The position numbers and the translations under genes were made by a program. From positions 1 to 43,894 of the forward strand of contig JAMIFV010000047.1 of NCBI GenBank assembly GCA_035906055.1: a stretch of 43,894 bases of DNA, given 5' to 3'. The notes beneath the pieces are model-generated. The model was not told the DNA's origin. It worked only from the letters and a program-made list of their open reading frames with translations, and searched no databases. The first letter of the stretch is position 1. Each line of letters opens with the position of its first letter. The stretch is from JAMIFV01 sp035906055. Lineage in GTDB: Bacteria; Pseudomonadota; Alphaproteobacteria; Rickettsiales; JABCZZ01. Below are positions 30,715 through 38,692 of the stretch, in pieces.

Positions 30715-31239
30715 TCAGGGCTTGCTGGCGAGGTATTCCTCGCCCAATTCTACATAATTTTGGGCGGAAATAGGAATAAAGCTTATTTCTCCGCCTTTTA
30801 GGTCGCGAAGAAACCGCGCCGGGTTGCCCGCCCATATCTGACCTTTGGGCACTTTTTTGCCGGGGGGTAAAAGCGCCCCTGCGGCGAGCCAGCCGCCCGA
30901 TTCCACCACCGCCCCGTCCATGACGGTGGAATGCATGCCGATGAACGAGCCGTCTTCCAGCGTGCAGGCATGCAGCAGCACGCTGTGGCCTATGGTCACC
31001 CCGCTGCCGATGATGGTCGGCCCGGTCTTGCGCGTCACATGCACGACGCTGCCATCCTGAATGTTGGTGTGCGCGCCGATGCGGATATGGTTTACGTCGC
31101 CACGGATGACGCAGCCGAACCACACGTTGCTTTTGGCGCCGATATGCACGTCGCCGATGATAACGGCGCCGGGGGCGATGAAGGCGTCAGGTGCGATGGT
31201 GGGCATAATGCCGCGATAGGGAAGGATGACAGGTTTCAT
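30715..31239 (-). CDS. Gamma-carbonic-anhydrase-like hexapeptide-repeat protein
   Basis: A 174-residue left-handed beta-helix protein of the gamma-class carbonic anhydrase family (YrdA/CaiE/PaaY-like). Hexapeptide repeats run from about residue 17 to 130 (for example IGDVHIGAKSNVWFGCVIRGD and IRIGAHTNIQDGSVVHV). The metal-binding histidines are in SVVHV (about 68) and TIGHSVLLHAC (about 85 and 90). The C-terminal amphipathic helix has NPARFLRDL and ISAQNYVELGEEYL. Many relatives bind zinc, but few have proven activity, so the reaction is uncertain. It is separated from argC by a family A repeat. Confidence 0.88.
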   Translation of the reverse strand: MKPVILPYRGIMPTIAPDAFIAPGAVIIGDVHIGAKSNVWFGCVIRGDVNHIRIGAHTNIQDGSVVHVTRKTGPTIIGSGVTIGHSVLLHACTLEDGSFIGMHSTVMDGAVVESGGWLAAGALLPPGKKVPKGQIWAGNPARFLRDLKGGEISFIPISAQNYVELGEEYLASKP

Positions 31240-31283
31240 AATGGTAACTTACAGGTTACAGCTTTTAGGTTACAGCTTTTTTT

Positions 31284-31357
31284 CCGTATGTATGGAGGAG
31301 CACTACCTGCGACGACCCCTTTAGAGGGGGAGCGGTAGCGGGGGCGGGACGCCCCCC
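31284..31357 (-). repeat. Family A intergenic repeat, copy 6
   Basis: Minus-strand sense orientation, 12 bp after the argC stop. On the plus strand: CCGTATGTATGGAGGAG, CGACGACCCCTTTAGAGGGGG, then AGCGGTAGCG and the 7-bp hairpin GGGGGCG-GGA-CGCCCCC (31340-31356). It is nearly identical in the middle to copy 4 (subtype 2). Confidence 0.8.
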
Positions 31358-31369
31358 TTAAAGTAAGCG

Positions 31370-32404
31370 TCATGGAAACAGCGCAATGCGTCCCAGTCCC
31401 AGCGTCTCATTGTAGCCATACATCACGTTGAAGTTCTGCACGGCCTGACCGGATGCGCCTTTGACCAGATTGTCGATCACCGATACGATGATGGCGCGGC
31501 CGGGCAACCTGTCCCTGAACACGCCCATCACGCAGAGGTTGGTTGTGCGCACCATATGTGTGGTGGGGGTGACGCCTGCGGGTGCCACTTTCACGAAAGG
31601 CTCGTTCGCATATGTTGCGGTAAGGCAGTCAGTGAGGTTGGAAGCGTCCTTGCCCTTGGCGAGTGCTACATAGATCGTGGAAAGGATGCCGCGATTCATC
31701 GGCATGAGATGCGGCGTGAAATTGACCAGCACGTCCTTGCCCGCCGCGCCGGTGAGGCCTTGTTCAATTTCAGGTGCGTGGCGGTGCGCGCCGATGCCGT
31801 AGGCGCTGATGCCATCATTCACTTCGCAGAACAACATACCCTGTTTGGCGGCGCGTCCGGCTCCGGTGACGCCGGATTTGGCGTCGATGATGATGTTATC
31901 CGATGCGATGAGGCCAGCTTGCAGCAGCGGCAAGAGCGGCAGTTGCGCGGAGGTGGGATAACAGCCGGGATTGGCCACCAGCCTTGCCTGCTTCACGTCA
32001 TCGCGCGCATGCTCGGTGAGGCCGTACACGGCGGATTTCTGCAACTCAGGCGCTTTATGCGCATGGCCATACCACGTGGCGTAAGTATCCACGCTGGAGA
32101 GGCGGAAATCGGCGGAAAGGTCGATGATGCGCACATGCTGGGGCAGCGCCGCTATCACGTCCTGCGTGGTGCCGTGCGGCAGGCAGCAGAATACGGTGTC
32201 GATGCCGCTATAGTCGATGCCCTGCGTGGGCACAAGTGCTGGCAGGCCTGCAAACGCAAGGTGAGGGTAGACCTCGTGCATTGCCTTACCCGCCTGACTT
32301 TCACCGGAGAGCACGCGTATCTTCGCATGCGGATGATGCAGCAATATGCGGATCAGTTCAGCTCCCGTATAGCCGCTGGCTCCAAGGATAGCGATGTTTT
32401 GCAT
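31370..32404 (-). CDS. argC: N-acetyl-gamma-glutamyl-phosphate reductase
   Basis: Third step of arginine synthesis: NADPH-dependent reduction of N-acetylglutamyl phosphate to the semialdehyde. The 344-residue product has the Rossmann motif IAILGASGYTGAELIRILLHHP (about 3-24), the catalytic cysteine in VANPGCYPTSAQLPLLPLL (about 148), and HRHAPEIEQGL and FTPHLMPMNRGILSTIYV near the C terminus. The start lies 19 bp after cpoB, so it may be read with the pal-cpoB genes. No other arginine gene adjoins it. Confidence 0.96.
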   Translation of the reverse strand: MQNIAILGASGYTGAELIRILLHHPHAKIRVLSGESQAGKAMHEVYPHLAFAGLPALVPTQGIDYSGIDTVFCCLPHGTTQDVIAALPQHVRIIDLSADFRLSSVDTYATWYGHAHKAPELQKSAVYGLTEHARDDVKQARLVANPGCYPTSAQLPLLPLLQAGLIASDNIIIDAKSGVTGAGRAAKQGMLFCEVNDGISAYGIGAHRHAPEIEQGLTGAAGKDVLVNFTPHLMPMNRGILSTIYVALAKGKDASNLTDCLTATYANEPFVKVAPAGVTPTTHMVRTTNLCVMGVFRDRLPGRAIIVSVIDNLVKGASGQAVQNFNVMYGYNETLGLGRIALFP

Positions 32405-32423
32405 GGTATAACCCGCAGTTATG

Positions 32424-33278
32424 TTATCTGCAGTCGAGGCGGTTCATTTCCTGCTCGGCGCGCGACTTGATGGTGCCCGACGTTTTGCCGAACTTGGTGA
32501 CCACCTGCTTGAGCACGACGCAGGATTCCTTTTCCTTGCCGGTTGCGCCCAGCGCCATGGCCAGTTTCAGCAGGTTGTCGCCCGCCTTGGGGCCGGTGGG
32601 CATGGATTCAAAACCCTGACGGAAGCTGTCGGCGGCTTTGACGTAGTCCTTGCGCACGTAATAGGTTTCGCCCAGCCAGTAATAAGCATTGCCGATGAGC
32701 GGGTCCTTGGAATAGCGCGAGGTGAACGCGTCGAACGCATTGCCCGCTTCGGCGTACTTCGCCTGGTTCATGAGCTTGAACGCGTAGCTGTAATGTTCAC
32801 TGGAAGAATCGAATTTGGGAACCGGAGCCTTGCTTTCCTGCTGCTTCACGGGCTCTTCCGGCTCTTCGCTGATCGCGCCGGAATTTACCGGAGCGGCGGT
32901 GGCAGCGAGGTTCTGGGGCTGGTCGGTGGCGCTTGCCGTGGCTGCGCCGGTAGCGGGCGCGCCTTTTTCAAGCGCGCTCAGGCGGAATTCCATATCGGTC
33001 TTCATTTTTTCCATCTGGGTCTTGAGCTGCTTGTTGCCGAAAGAGGCCTGCTCCAGCGAGCCCTGCAACCTGCGCACCTGTTCCTCAAGCTCGTTGATGC
33101 GCACCTGCAGCCTTGCAGTGCTGGCGTTACCGCCTACCGGCGTGCGGGTGACGGGGCGTTCATATTGTGCCGTGGAGGATTCATCGTCGTATTCGTACTG
33201 GGCGAGCGCGGGAGCGCTCAGCGACGTGGAAAGAACCAGCATGGCGGCGAAAGCGGGGATACGGGCACATTTGAACAT
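32424..33278 (-). CDS. cpoB: Cell division coordinator CpoB (YbgF)
   Basis: Periplasmic TPR protein that links outer-membrane constriction by Tol-Pal to peptidoglycan synthesis. The 284-residue product has a signal peptide (MFKCARIPAFAAMLVLSTSLSAPALA, cut after about 26), a coiled-coil segment (about 55-110, ARLQVRINELEEQVRRLQGSLEQAS) as in other CpoB proteins, an Ala/Pro linker, and TPR repeats from about 155 to 280 (SSEHYSYAFKLMNQAKYAEAGNAFDAF, IGNAYYWLGETYYVRKDYVKAADSFRQGF). It follows pal by 111 bp, the usual order pal-cpoB. The upstream tol genes are not adjacent. Confidence 0.93.
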   Translation of the reverse strand: MFKCARIPAFAAMLVLSTSLSAPALAQYEYDDESSTAQYERPVTRTPVGGNASTARLQVRINELEEQVRRLQGSLEQASFGNKQLKTQMEKMKTDMEFRLSALEKGAPATGAATASATDQPQNLAATAAPVNSGAISEEPEEPVKQQESKAPVPKFDSSSEHYSYAFKLMNQAKYAEAGNAFDAFTSRYSKDPLIGNAYYWLGETYYVRKDYVKAADSFRQGFESMPTGPKAGDNLLKLAMALGATGKEKESCVVLKQVVTKFGKTSGTIKSRAEQEMNRLDCR

Positions 33279-33322
33279 AACGTAAAACTCTTAGCAAAAA
33301 AATTATAGTGGGCTCTTAAACG

Positions 33323-33368
33323 CAAAAGTCCCGCCTACCATAACCTCTGAAGGAACGATAGGCGGGAC
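33323..33368 (-). terminator. Hairpin between pal and cpoB
   Basis: GTCCCGCCTA (33328-33337) pairs perfectly with TAGGCGGGAC (33359-33368) around a 21-base loop. On the minus strand it is followed by TTTTGCG, giving a short T-run. It is probably a partial terminator that lowers cpoB expression relative to pal. Confidence 0.6.
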
Positions 33369-33389
33369 CCATTTGCACGTGACCAGTGA

Positions 33390-33866
33390 TTAGTTGCTAA
33401 CCACCGTTACGCCGCGACGGTTCTGGGACCATGCGCTGTCGTCGGATTCAGCAACAGCCGGGCGTTCCTTGCCGTAGCTGATGGTGCTGACGCGGCTGGA
33501 AGCGACACCGAGGTTGGTCAGGTAGCTCTTCACAGCGGAAGCACGGCGTTCACCGAGCGCGAGGTTGTATTCGCGGGTGCCGCGTTCGTCGCAATGGCCT
33601 TCAACGGTCACTTTAACGTTCCTGTTCTTTTTCATCCAGTCAGACTGGCGCTGCAGGGTGGCTTCGCCTTCGGAGTTGATCACGGAGCTGTCGAGGTCGA
33701 AGAATACGCGGTCACCCACGTTCACTTCGAGGTCGCGCTGGGAGCCGTCATGCGGAGCGTTGCCGCCGCGACCGCCTTTGCCACCATCGGTGCCCGGTGC
33801 GGTTTCGCACGCAGCGAGCATGGCTACTGCGGAGATCATCGCAAGTAATTTGGTACTGAATTTCAT
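33390..33866 (-). CDS. pal: Peptidoglycan-associated lipoprotein Pal
   Basis: Outer-membrane lipoprotein that binds peptidoglycan and the Tol system during envelope constriction. The 158-residue product has a lipoprotein signal peptide with lipobox MLAAC (cysteine about 20). A glycine-rich linker (PGTDGGKGGRGGNAP) follows, and then the OmpA-like domain: VGDRVFFDLDSSVINSEG, VEGHCDERGTREYNLALGERRA (peptidoglycan-binding Asp and Arg) and YGKERPAV. The start is ATG 33866 with AGGGGA about 5 bases upstream. Lnt, encoded at 12814, would complete its lipidation. Confidence 0.97.
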   Translation of the reverse strand: MKFSTKLLAMISAVAMLAACETAPGTDGGKGGRGGNAPHDGSQRDLEVNVGDRVFFDLDSSVINSEGEATLQRQSDWMKKNRNVKVTVEGHCDERGTREYNLALGERRASAVKSYLTNLGVASSRVSTISYGKERPAVAESDDSAWSQNRRGVTVVSN

Positions 33867-34032
33867 TTTATTCCCCTAAATGGATTATGGTTACGAATTC
33901 TGAATTTAATTGCACTAAACCGACTCCAGTATCGCAAGCAGTCACGTCCACGAAGCAGGTCAACGAAACCTGAATAGGAATATTGCCCTCAGAAAGCAAC
34001 ATTTTTTTGTAGAATCTGCTATTTAAGGGTAC

Positions 34033-34060
34033 AAAAAAAGGTTGCGTTGCAGCAATGCAA
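34033..34060 (-). terminator. Rho-independent terminator of the PEBP gene
   Basis: On the minus strand the stem TTGCATTG-CTG-CAACGCAA (one G-U) is followed by CC and seven T (34039-34033). It lies 17 bp after the PEBP-family stop. The wider region 33994-34048 also forms an 18-bp near-perfect inverted repeat. Confidence 0.7.
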
Positions 34061-34076
34061 CATAGGCAAAATTTCT

Positions 34077-34772
34077 CTACTTCCTTAAATCAGGATTCAA
34101 TGTGTACTTGCCGACCACCTCGCCGCTGGCAAGTGTATGCTTTTTGATGGCTTTCATCACTTCCTTGCCGCCAAAACCGCCCTTGACCGGCAGTTTTTCT
34201 ACTCCCAGCGCGTAGACCCTGAAATGGTAGTTATGCACCCGCTCGTCGTTCCAGGGCGGGCAGGGGCCGTCATAGCCCGCATAGACGCCTTTGCGCTCAG
34301 GGTTGGAAGCCATGTAGGGCCCGTAGCTGTTGATGCCGCGCAGGCCGTAAGGCATCTGCCGTTCGGACTTGCCGTTCTTGCTGAGTTCGCGGCTATCGGC
34401 GCTGGCGGGGATCTCCGTGGCGAAGGGAGGAATGTTGACCAGCACCCAGTGATAGAAATCCTGGCGTTTCATGCTTGCGGGAATGGTTTTGCCTTCCTTG
34501 CCTGCATTGGAAAAATCGGTAGGCACGTCCACATCCACGCCCACGATGGCATAGGACCTGGTGCCTTTGGGGCCTTTGGACCATTGCAGGCCGATATTCT
34601 GGTTGGGGCCGTCCTTCACATGGCCTTCTTCCGCCGCAACGCAGAATGCATGCCGGGGAAGGATGAAGCCGTCCGCGTCGATCCCGTCAGCGGTAATACG
34701 AAGCGGCTCAGCCGCGTTGGCGGCGGAGCATAATGCCAAACTGATCGCAGTGGCGTATAAGAATTTTTTCAT
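34077..34772 (-). CDS. PEBP family protein (YbhB/YbcL-like), exported
   Basis: Phosphatidylethanolamine-binding-protein fold; the bacterial members have no settled function. The 231-residue product has a signal peptide (MKKFLYATAISLALCSAANA, cleavage about 20/21). The conserved pocket is visible: IVGVDVDVPTDF in the place of the DPDAP motif, FYHWVLVNIPPFAT (ligand-binding His), and GYDGPCPPWNDERVHNYHFRVYAL with the GPCPP motif and second His. It is probably periplasmic. A possible SD (AGGAG) lies about 8 bases before ATG 34772. It is monocistronic with its own terminator. Confidence 0.9.
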   Translation of the reverse strand: MKKFLYATAISLALCSAANAAEPLRITADGIDADGFILPRHAFCVAAEEGHVKDGPNQNIGLQWSKGPKGTRSYAIVGVDVDVPTDFSNAGKEGKTIPASMKRQDFYHWVLVNIPPFATEIPASADSRELSKNGKSERQMPYGLRGINSYGPYMASNPERKGVYAGYDGPCPPWNDERVHNYHFRVYALGVEKLPVKGGFGGKEVMKAIKKHTLASGEVVGKYTLNPDLRK

Positions 34773-34827
34773 GGCGAGCCTCCTGATAGAGACTGTTTAT
34801 ACTCGCTACTATTGTCTGCTGCAACGG

Positions 34828-34901
34828 CCGTATGCGTGGAGTTCTTAACGACGACCCCGCGGGGGTGAATGCGCGGAGCGCAGAGGGGGAAGCGTTTCCC
34901 C
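34828..34901 (-). repeat. Family A intergenic repeat, copy 7
   Basis: Minus-strand sense orientation, 11 bp after the stop of the gene at 34913. On the plus strand: CCGTATGCGTGGAG, CGACGACCCCGCGGGGGTG, stem TGCGC-GGA-GCGCA, and hairpin GGGGAA-GCGT-TTCCCC. The stem differs at two pairs from copy 1, yet both pair fully. Confidence 0.8.
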
Positions 34902-34912
34902 TGCAACTAAGA

Positions 34913-35569
34913 CTACCTGCCTTTATTGAAGCGATGCGCCGAATAGAGCGCGGCAGCCGTGCCCAGCAGGTCGGGAATGCCTGCATATACTACCGGCACA
35001 GTGAAATCCTCCGCATGGTGCTTGGGCATGCCGGTGACCTTCTGGATAATGGAGGAGAGTTTCTGGTTCAGCGCTGCGGACGGTTTGGCAAGCAGCGTCG
35101 GCATGACGGCCATGACGCCCAGCGCCGCTGCGGAATCCGCGAATGTCGTGCGTAGAGGGGATGTATTGATGCCAAGCTTTCTGTTGATGACATGCTGGCT
35201 GGCAAGCGTTGCGCCGAAGTCAATGCCCCAGGACATCATGGCCGCTACCATGCCGTCGGCAATTGCCAGCGCGCGGCCACGCGGGCTGCCCGGCGCTTCG
35301 CCCTGCAGGGCGGGATCCGCTTCCGCCTTCCCGTCCAGCGATTGTGCTTTGCGTTTTTCGCTGGCGCTCAGGAACTTTGCAAATATTTTTTCGTACGCCT
35401 GCAGGTGCGGCATCACCACATGGTCCGCCACGACGCGCTTGAGGAAACCCATCTGGCGCGGCAGCACGCGTTCACACACGAACACCGCACCCGGCGCGGC
35501 AACGGCGCCGATAATGCTCGATCCGATAACGGATGAGGTGATCTTGTTCTTATCGTTCCATTCCACCAT
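34913..35569 (-). CDS. Hypothetical membrane-associated protein (218 aa)
   Basis: No recognisable family. The 218-residue sequence has a hydrophobic stretch at about 13-31 (SVIGSSIIGAVAAPGAVFV). A basic or amphipathic region, about 35-70, precedes a charged low-complexity part (KAQSLDGKAEADPALQGEAPGSPRG). Hydrophobic segments follow at about 100-118 (AIADGMVAAMMSWGIDFGATLA), 145-162 (SAAALGVMAVMPTLLA) and 190-210. This suggests three or four membrane-associated helices. There is no cleavable signal. The layout resembles the 180-residue protein at 36120, although sequence similarity is too weak to call by eye. It is monocistronic, flanked by a family A repeat downstream. Confidence 0.6.
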   Translation of the reverse strand: MVEWNDKNKITSSVIGSSIIGAVAAPGAVFVCERVLPRQMGFLKRVVADHVVMPHLQAYEKIFAKFLSASEKRKAQSLDGKAEADPALQGEAPGSPRGRALAIADGMVAAMMSWGIDFGATLASQHVINRKLGINTSPLRTTFADSAAALGVMAVMPTLLAKPSAALNQKLSSIIQKVTGMPKHHAEDFTVPVVYAGIPDLLGTAAALYSAHRFNKGR

Positions 35570-35668
35570 GCGGGCGCACCAAGCCTGTTAGTACGGTACA
35601 ATACTAGCAAAAAGCGCACGCCTTGCGTGTGAAGATTATGTGACAGGGAAAAGTGCTGAAAACGTGGA

Positions 35669-36004
35669 TTATTCGTCGGAAGCGGGCTTCAGGTTTGCCG
35701 TGATTTCATGGGCTTTCTGGGCGTCGGGGATGTCCACCATCATTTGGTGGTTGAAGCCATATTCCGTTTCCATTTTCTTGCGCACGTCGGCGGAAGGCTC
35801 GCCTTCGCCGGATTCAATAATTACACCGAAATCTTCCGGGTAAAAAGTGCCGCTTTTCTGCGCTTCCATGAACGCTTCAAGCTTGTCGGCACGCACGGCC
35901 ACATAGGCAAAAATCGGTTTACCTTCAGGGTTTTCGCCGCGAACCAGCAGGATACAGACAGTCTTTTCGGCAATAATTTGTTCAGACGCAGAAAGTTTGC
36001 TCAA
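35669..36004 (-). CDS. Conserved hypothetical protein (111 aa)
   Basis: I do not recognise a family. The 111-residue soluble protein is acidic, with an alpha/beta pattern: strands around 15-23 (TVCILLVRG), 30-38 (PIFAYVAVR) and 57-66 (FGVIIESG), and helices at 40-52 and 74-84. It has no membrane segment or signal. The balanced codon use and mixed composition make it a convincing gene. It starts at ATG 36004 with AGAAGT about 9 bases upstream. Neighbours give no functional clue. Confidence 0.7.
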   Translation of the reverse strand: MSKLSASEQIIAEKTVCILLVRGENPEGKPIFAYVAVRADKLEAFMEAQKSGTFYPEDFGVIIESGEGEPSADVRKKMETEYGFNHQMMVDIPDAQKAHEITANLKPASDE

Positions 36005-36119
36005 GAGACTTCTCCACTTTTATTATATTAACTGAACGATAAAACAGTATGTTGCGGGAGTCAAGCGGTTAGGGTTAAAAAAGTGCCTTGGCAAGCACAT
36101 TGTTGCAATTAAGACTCGT

Positions 36120-36662
36120 TTACAGGTTCATGGAGTTGCCCGGGGTGGGTTCCTGCGCGCTAACACGCGCAACAAAAGAGGCTTTATTGCCGCTTTTAAG
36201 GCCTGCCAGTTCAAGCTCTTTGTGTTTCAGGGCTTCGGTAAGCTTGGTATTTTCCTTATGCAGGGCGACATTGGCGTCTACCTCGTTATTGAAGGTATCT
36301 TCTGCTTTCTGGACGGCTTTGCGGCCATAGACGAGGCCGGGAAGGTTGGCGACATGGCTGATAAGGAATCCCGCGGCGGCAGAAAGCCCGATGGTTTTCC
36401 CTATTTTGCCAAATTTTTCAGGACCTACGGATTTTTTAGCCCAGATGCCCAGCTTGTCAGGAGCATCCGCCAGCCAGTCGATAATCCTGGATTTTCCCTG
36501 CCCGAAATACATCACCGGAAGCAAGGCAGCGGTAGCGGTCAGGAAAGTAACAAGGGAGTCGCGCGCGGCAACGCCCATGCCGTAGATGGTTTTGCTCAGG
36601 CCGAGTTTTTTAGCTGCGTCCTGGTCCGGCGATGAATCTTTGTCTTTTCTTGAAAAAAGCAT
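36120..36662 (-). CDS. Hypothetical membrane protein with coiled-coil tail (180 aa)
   Basis: Unrecognised. A charged N terminus (MLFSRKDKDSSPDQDAAKK) is followed by a hydrophobic segment about 36-55 (SLVTFLTATAALLPVMYFG), an amphipathic basic region, a second hydrophobic segment about 93-115 (TIGLSAAAGFLISHVANLPGLVYG), and a coiled-coil region about 118-158 (VQKAEDTFNNEVDANVALHKENTKLTEALKHKELELAGL). The two-helix plus C-terminal coil layout resembles other uncharacterised proteins in this window (29339, 34913). There is no signal peptide. It is monocistronic, upstream of the histidine kinase gene on the same strand but separated from it by that gene's 3' region. Confidence 0.6.
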   Translation of the reverse strand: MLFSRKDKDSSPDQDAAKKLGLSKTIYGMGVAARDSLVTFLTATAALLPVMYFGQGKSRIIDWLADAPDKLGIWAKKSVGPEKFGKIGKTIGLSAAAGFLISHVANLPGLVYGRKAVQKAEDTFNNEVDANVALHKENTKLTEALKHKELELAGLKSGNKASFVARVSAQEPTPGNSMNL

Positions 36663-36783
36663 CTGTTTTTTCCTACCGCTATTATTCTAACGGCAGATCC
36701 AGTGCATTGGAAAGCATTAAAGTGTGAAGATTCAGTGACGATTCTGTTGAGAGAGATTGCAAATACCATGCGATTTGAATGTT

Positions 36784-38157
36784 TTATGCTTGCAATGCCG
36801 CGGGTAGGCGCAGCGCCACCACAAGGCCGGGGGCGTTATCCTCGAAGCGCAACTCGCCTTTATGCAGCTTGATGGCGGCGCTCACAAGGCTCAGGCCAAG
36901 CCCGTTGCCGGGCGAGGAACGGCTCTGTTCAAGGCGGAAGAATTTCTCCGTTACCTTATGGCGCAAGGCTTCCGGGATGCCGATGCCGTTATCCGCCACT
37001 TTGAGTTCGGCCACGGCATTGCGGGCGGACAATGAAATGGCTATCCTGCCGCCTTTGGGCGTATATTTGATGGCGTTGTCGACAATGTTGGCGATGGTCT
37101 GCGTCACCAGGTGCCTGTCGCCGTGGATCATCACGCCTTCGGCAATATCGGCGGTCAATTGATGGGCTTTGTCTTCCGCGACGGGGTGATAGAGATCCAT
37201 CACGTCTTCCACCACTTCGGACATATTAAACAGTGCGAACTGGTCAATGCCGGTGCCGGTTTCCGCCTGCGAGATGCGCAATATGGCGTTGAAAGTGCCG
37301 ACCAGGCTATCAATGTCCGCAAGCGAGGTGCGTAACTGCTCCTGTACCTGCACGCGCGAGAGATTGCTGGTAATCAGGCTTTCAAGCCGGTGGCGCAGGC
37401 GGTGCAGCGGCGTGCGCAGGTCGTGCGCGACGCTGTACGAGATGTCGCTGATGCCGTCGATAAGCTCACTGATGCGCGTGAGGGTCTGGTTCAGGTGCAT
37501 GGCCAGATGGTCGAACTCGTCGCCCGTTCCGGTAACGCGCGCGCGCGCGGTGAGCGTGCCGCCTGCCACCTGCCGGAACACCTGGTTTATGGTCTCCACG
37601 CGGCGGTAGATCATATACGAGAGTAACAGACCGCCCACTGCCGCCATGGCGAACATGATGCCGAAGCTGATATAGAGCACGTCGACCATGGCCTGGCGCA
37701 CGCTTTCAATATCGTCGGTCTTGCGGCCCACCAGCATGATGTAACCGCCGGGCAGGGCGGCGTTCATGGCGATGGCCTTGCCGGGCGGGTTGGTGCCGTG
37801 CGCTTTGTCCAGCGTGAATTTTATCCACATGTCGCGGTTGGTGGTGCCGCCGGGCCAGCGCTCCATGTTGCCCGCCAGTATCTTCCAGTTATTGTCGATC
37901 AGCAGCAGCACGAGCGTTTTATCCTGGTCCTTTTCCATCATGATGTTGATGGACGCGGCGGTTTCCGCCGGGCCGGTAACATTGAACTTGCGGCGCAAAT
38001 CGGCCATCTGGATGGTGATGGCATGCTTGGTGTTGTCTTCCATGCCGCTGATGATAGTGGTGTAGAGGAAAATGAGCAGCGCGGTGACGCTCGCGCCGAA
38101 CAGCACCATATATAACAGCGTGATGCGGAAGGCGGATGAGCGGAAAAGGGCAAACAT
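36784..38157 (-). CDS. Sensor histidine kinase with HAMP domain
   Basis: Membrane sensor kinase, probably the partner of the OmpR-type regulator at 39399. The 457-residue protein has membrane helices at about 10-32 and 162-183, a periplasmic sensor of roughly 130 residues between them, a HAMP linker (YRRVETINQVFRQVAGGTLTAR, about 186-240), the phosphoacceptor His in SYSVAHDLRTPLHRLRHRLE (about 248) and an ATPase domain with QTIANIVDNAIKYTPKGG, VADNGIGIPEALRHKV and GNGLGLSLVSAAIKLHKG. The gene starts 20 bp after the GNAT toxin stop, so it may be transcribed from the toxin-antitoxin promoter. Confidence 0.92.
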   Translation of the reverse strand: MFALFRSSAFRITLLYMVLFGASVTALLIFLYTTIISGMEDNTKHAITIQMADLRRKFNVTGPAETAASINIMMEKDQDKTLVLLLIDNNWKILAGNMERWPGGTTNRDMWIKFTLDKAHGTNPPGKAIAMNAALPGGYIMLVGRKTDDIESVRQAMVDVLYISFGIMFAMAAVGGLLLSYMIYRRVETINQVFRQVAGGTLTARARVTGTGDEFDHLAMHLNQTLTRISELIDGISDISYSVAHDLRTPLHRLRHRLESLITSNLSRVQVQEQLRTSLADIDSLVGTFNAILRISQAETGTGIDQFALFNMSEVVEDVMDLYHPVAEDKAHQLTADIAEGVMIHGDRHLVTQTIANIVDNAIKYTPKGGRIAISLSARNAVAELKVADNGIGIPEALRHKVTEKFFRLEQSRSSPGNGLGLSLVSAAIKLHKGELRFEDNAPGLVVALRLPAALQA

Positions 38158-38176
38158 AATGACCTTATTCTATACA

Positions 38177-38692
38177 CTACTTCTGTATTTTCGACAGCTT
38201 CATTAAATCTAAAGCGAGTGTAGGTGTTTCCACCGGCAATTTCGTGAAACCGTGATGGATATAGAACTTTTCCGCAGCAGGTGAGAGCGCATGAACGATA
38301 ATCAAGCGTGCCGACACTTCGCCGGATGCCTTAAGCGAACGTTGCACGGCATCGCCAAGCAACAATGTGCCAAGCCCTTTGCCCTGCCATGTACCATCAA
38401 TAGCCAGGCGCCCAAGGACGACAGAGGGAATATGTGTCGGCATATTGCGCCGCATTGCGCCGGTAACATGCTGGTTGGCGATTTGCCCCATGCATAATGC
38501 ATAGTAACCGATAACATTGCAGAAGCCTTTTTCGCATATAACATAGGTTCGGCTGGCTCCTGATTGCACATTGTCTAACGCACGCTTTCTCAACCATTCA
38601 TCGAGTACAGGTTCACCGGAATTGAACTGCGAACAATCGTGCCCTTTATTTAGCAAGGAAGGAGCGGCAAGCTGTTGCAGCGAATCAGGCAC
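38177..38692 (-). CDS. GNAT-family toxin (TacT/AtaT-like acetyltransferase)
   Basis: A 171-residue acetyltransferase of the toxin class that modifies the amino group of aminoacyl-tRNA. The start resembles TacT (LNKGHDCSQFNSGEPVLDEWLRKRALDNVQSGASRTYV), the SPSVVLGRLAIDGTWQGKGLGTLLLGDAV-type segment carries the V-x-x-LGRLA and acetyl-CoA-binding QGKGLG loop (about 92-112), and the C-terminal AEKFYIHHGFTKL (about 145-157) has the catalytic Tyr. It overlaps the DUF1778 antitoxin gene by 8 bp, the standard arrangement. The sequence is lower in GC than its neighbours. Toxin activity is inferred from family and pairing. Confidence 0.88.
   Translation of the reverse strand: MPDSLQQLAAPSLLNKGHDCSQFNSGEPVLDEWLRKRALDNVQSGASRTYVICEKGFCNVIGYYALCMGQIANQHVTGAMRRNMPTHIPSVVLGRLAIDGTWQGKGLGTLLLGDAVQRSLKASGEVSARLIIVHALSPAAEKFYIHHGFTKLPVETPTLALDLMKLSKIQK

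Noticed and set aside
37821..37829. Perfect DnaA-box match TTATCCACA
   Set aside because: It is inside the histidine kinase coding sequence, isolated, and one chance match is expected at this frequency over a few windows.
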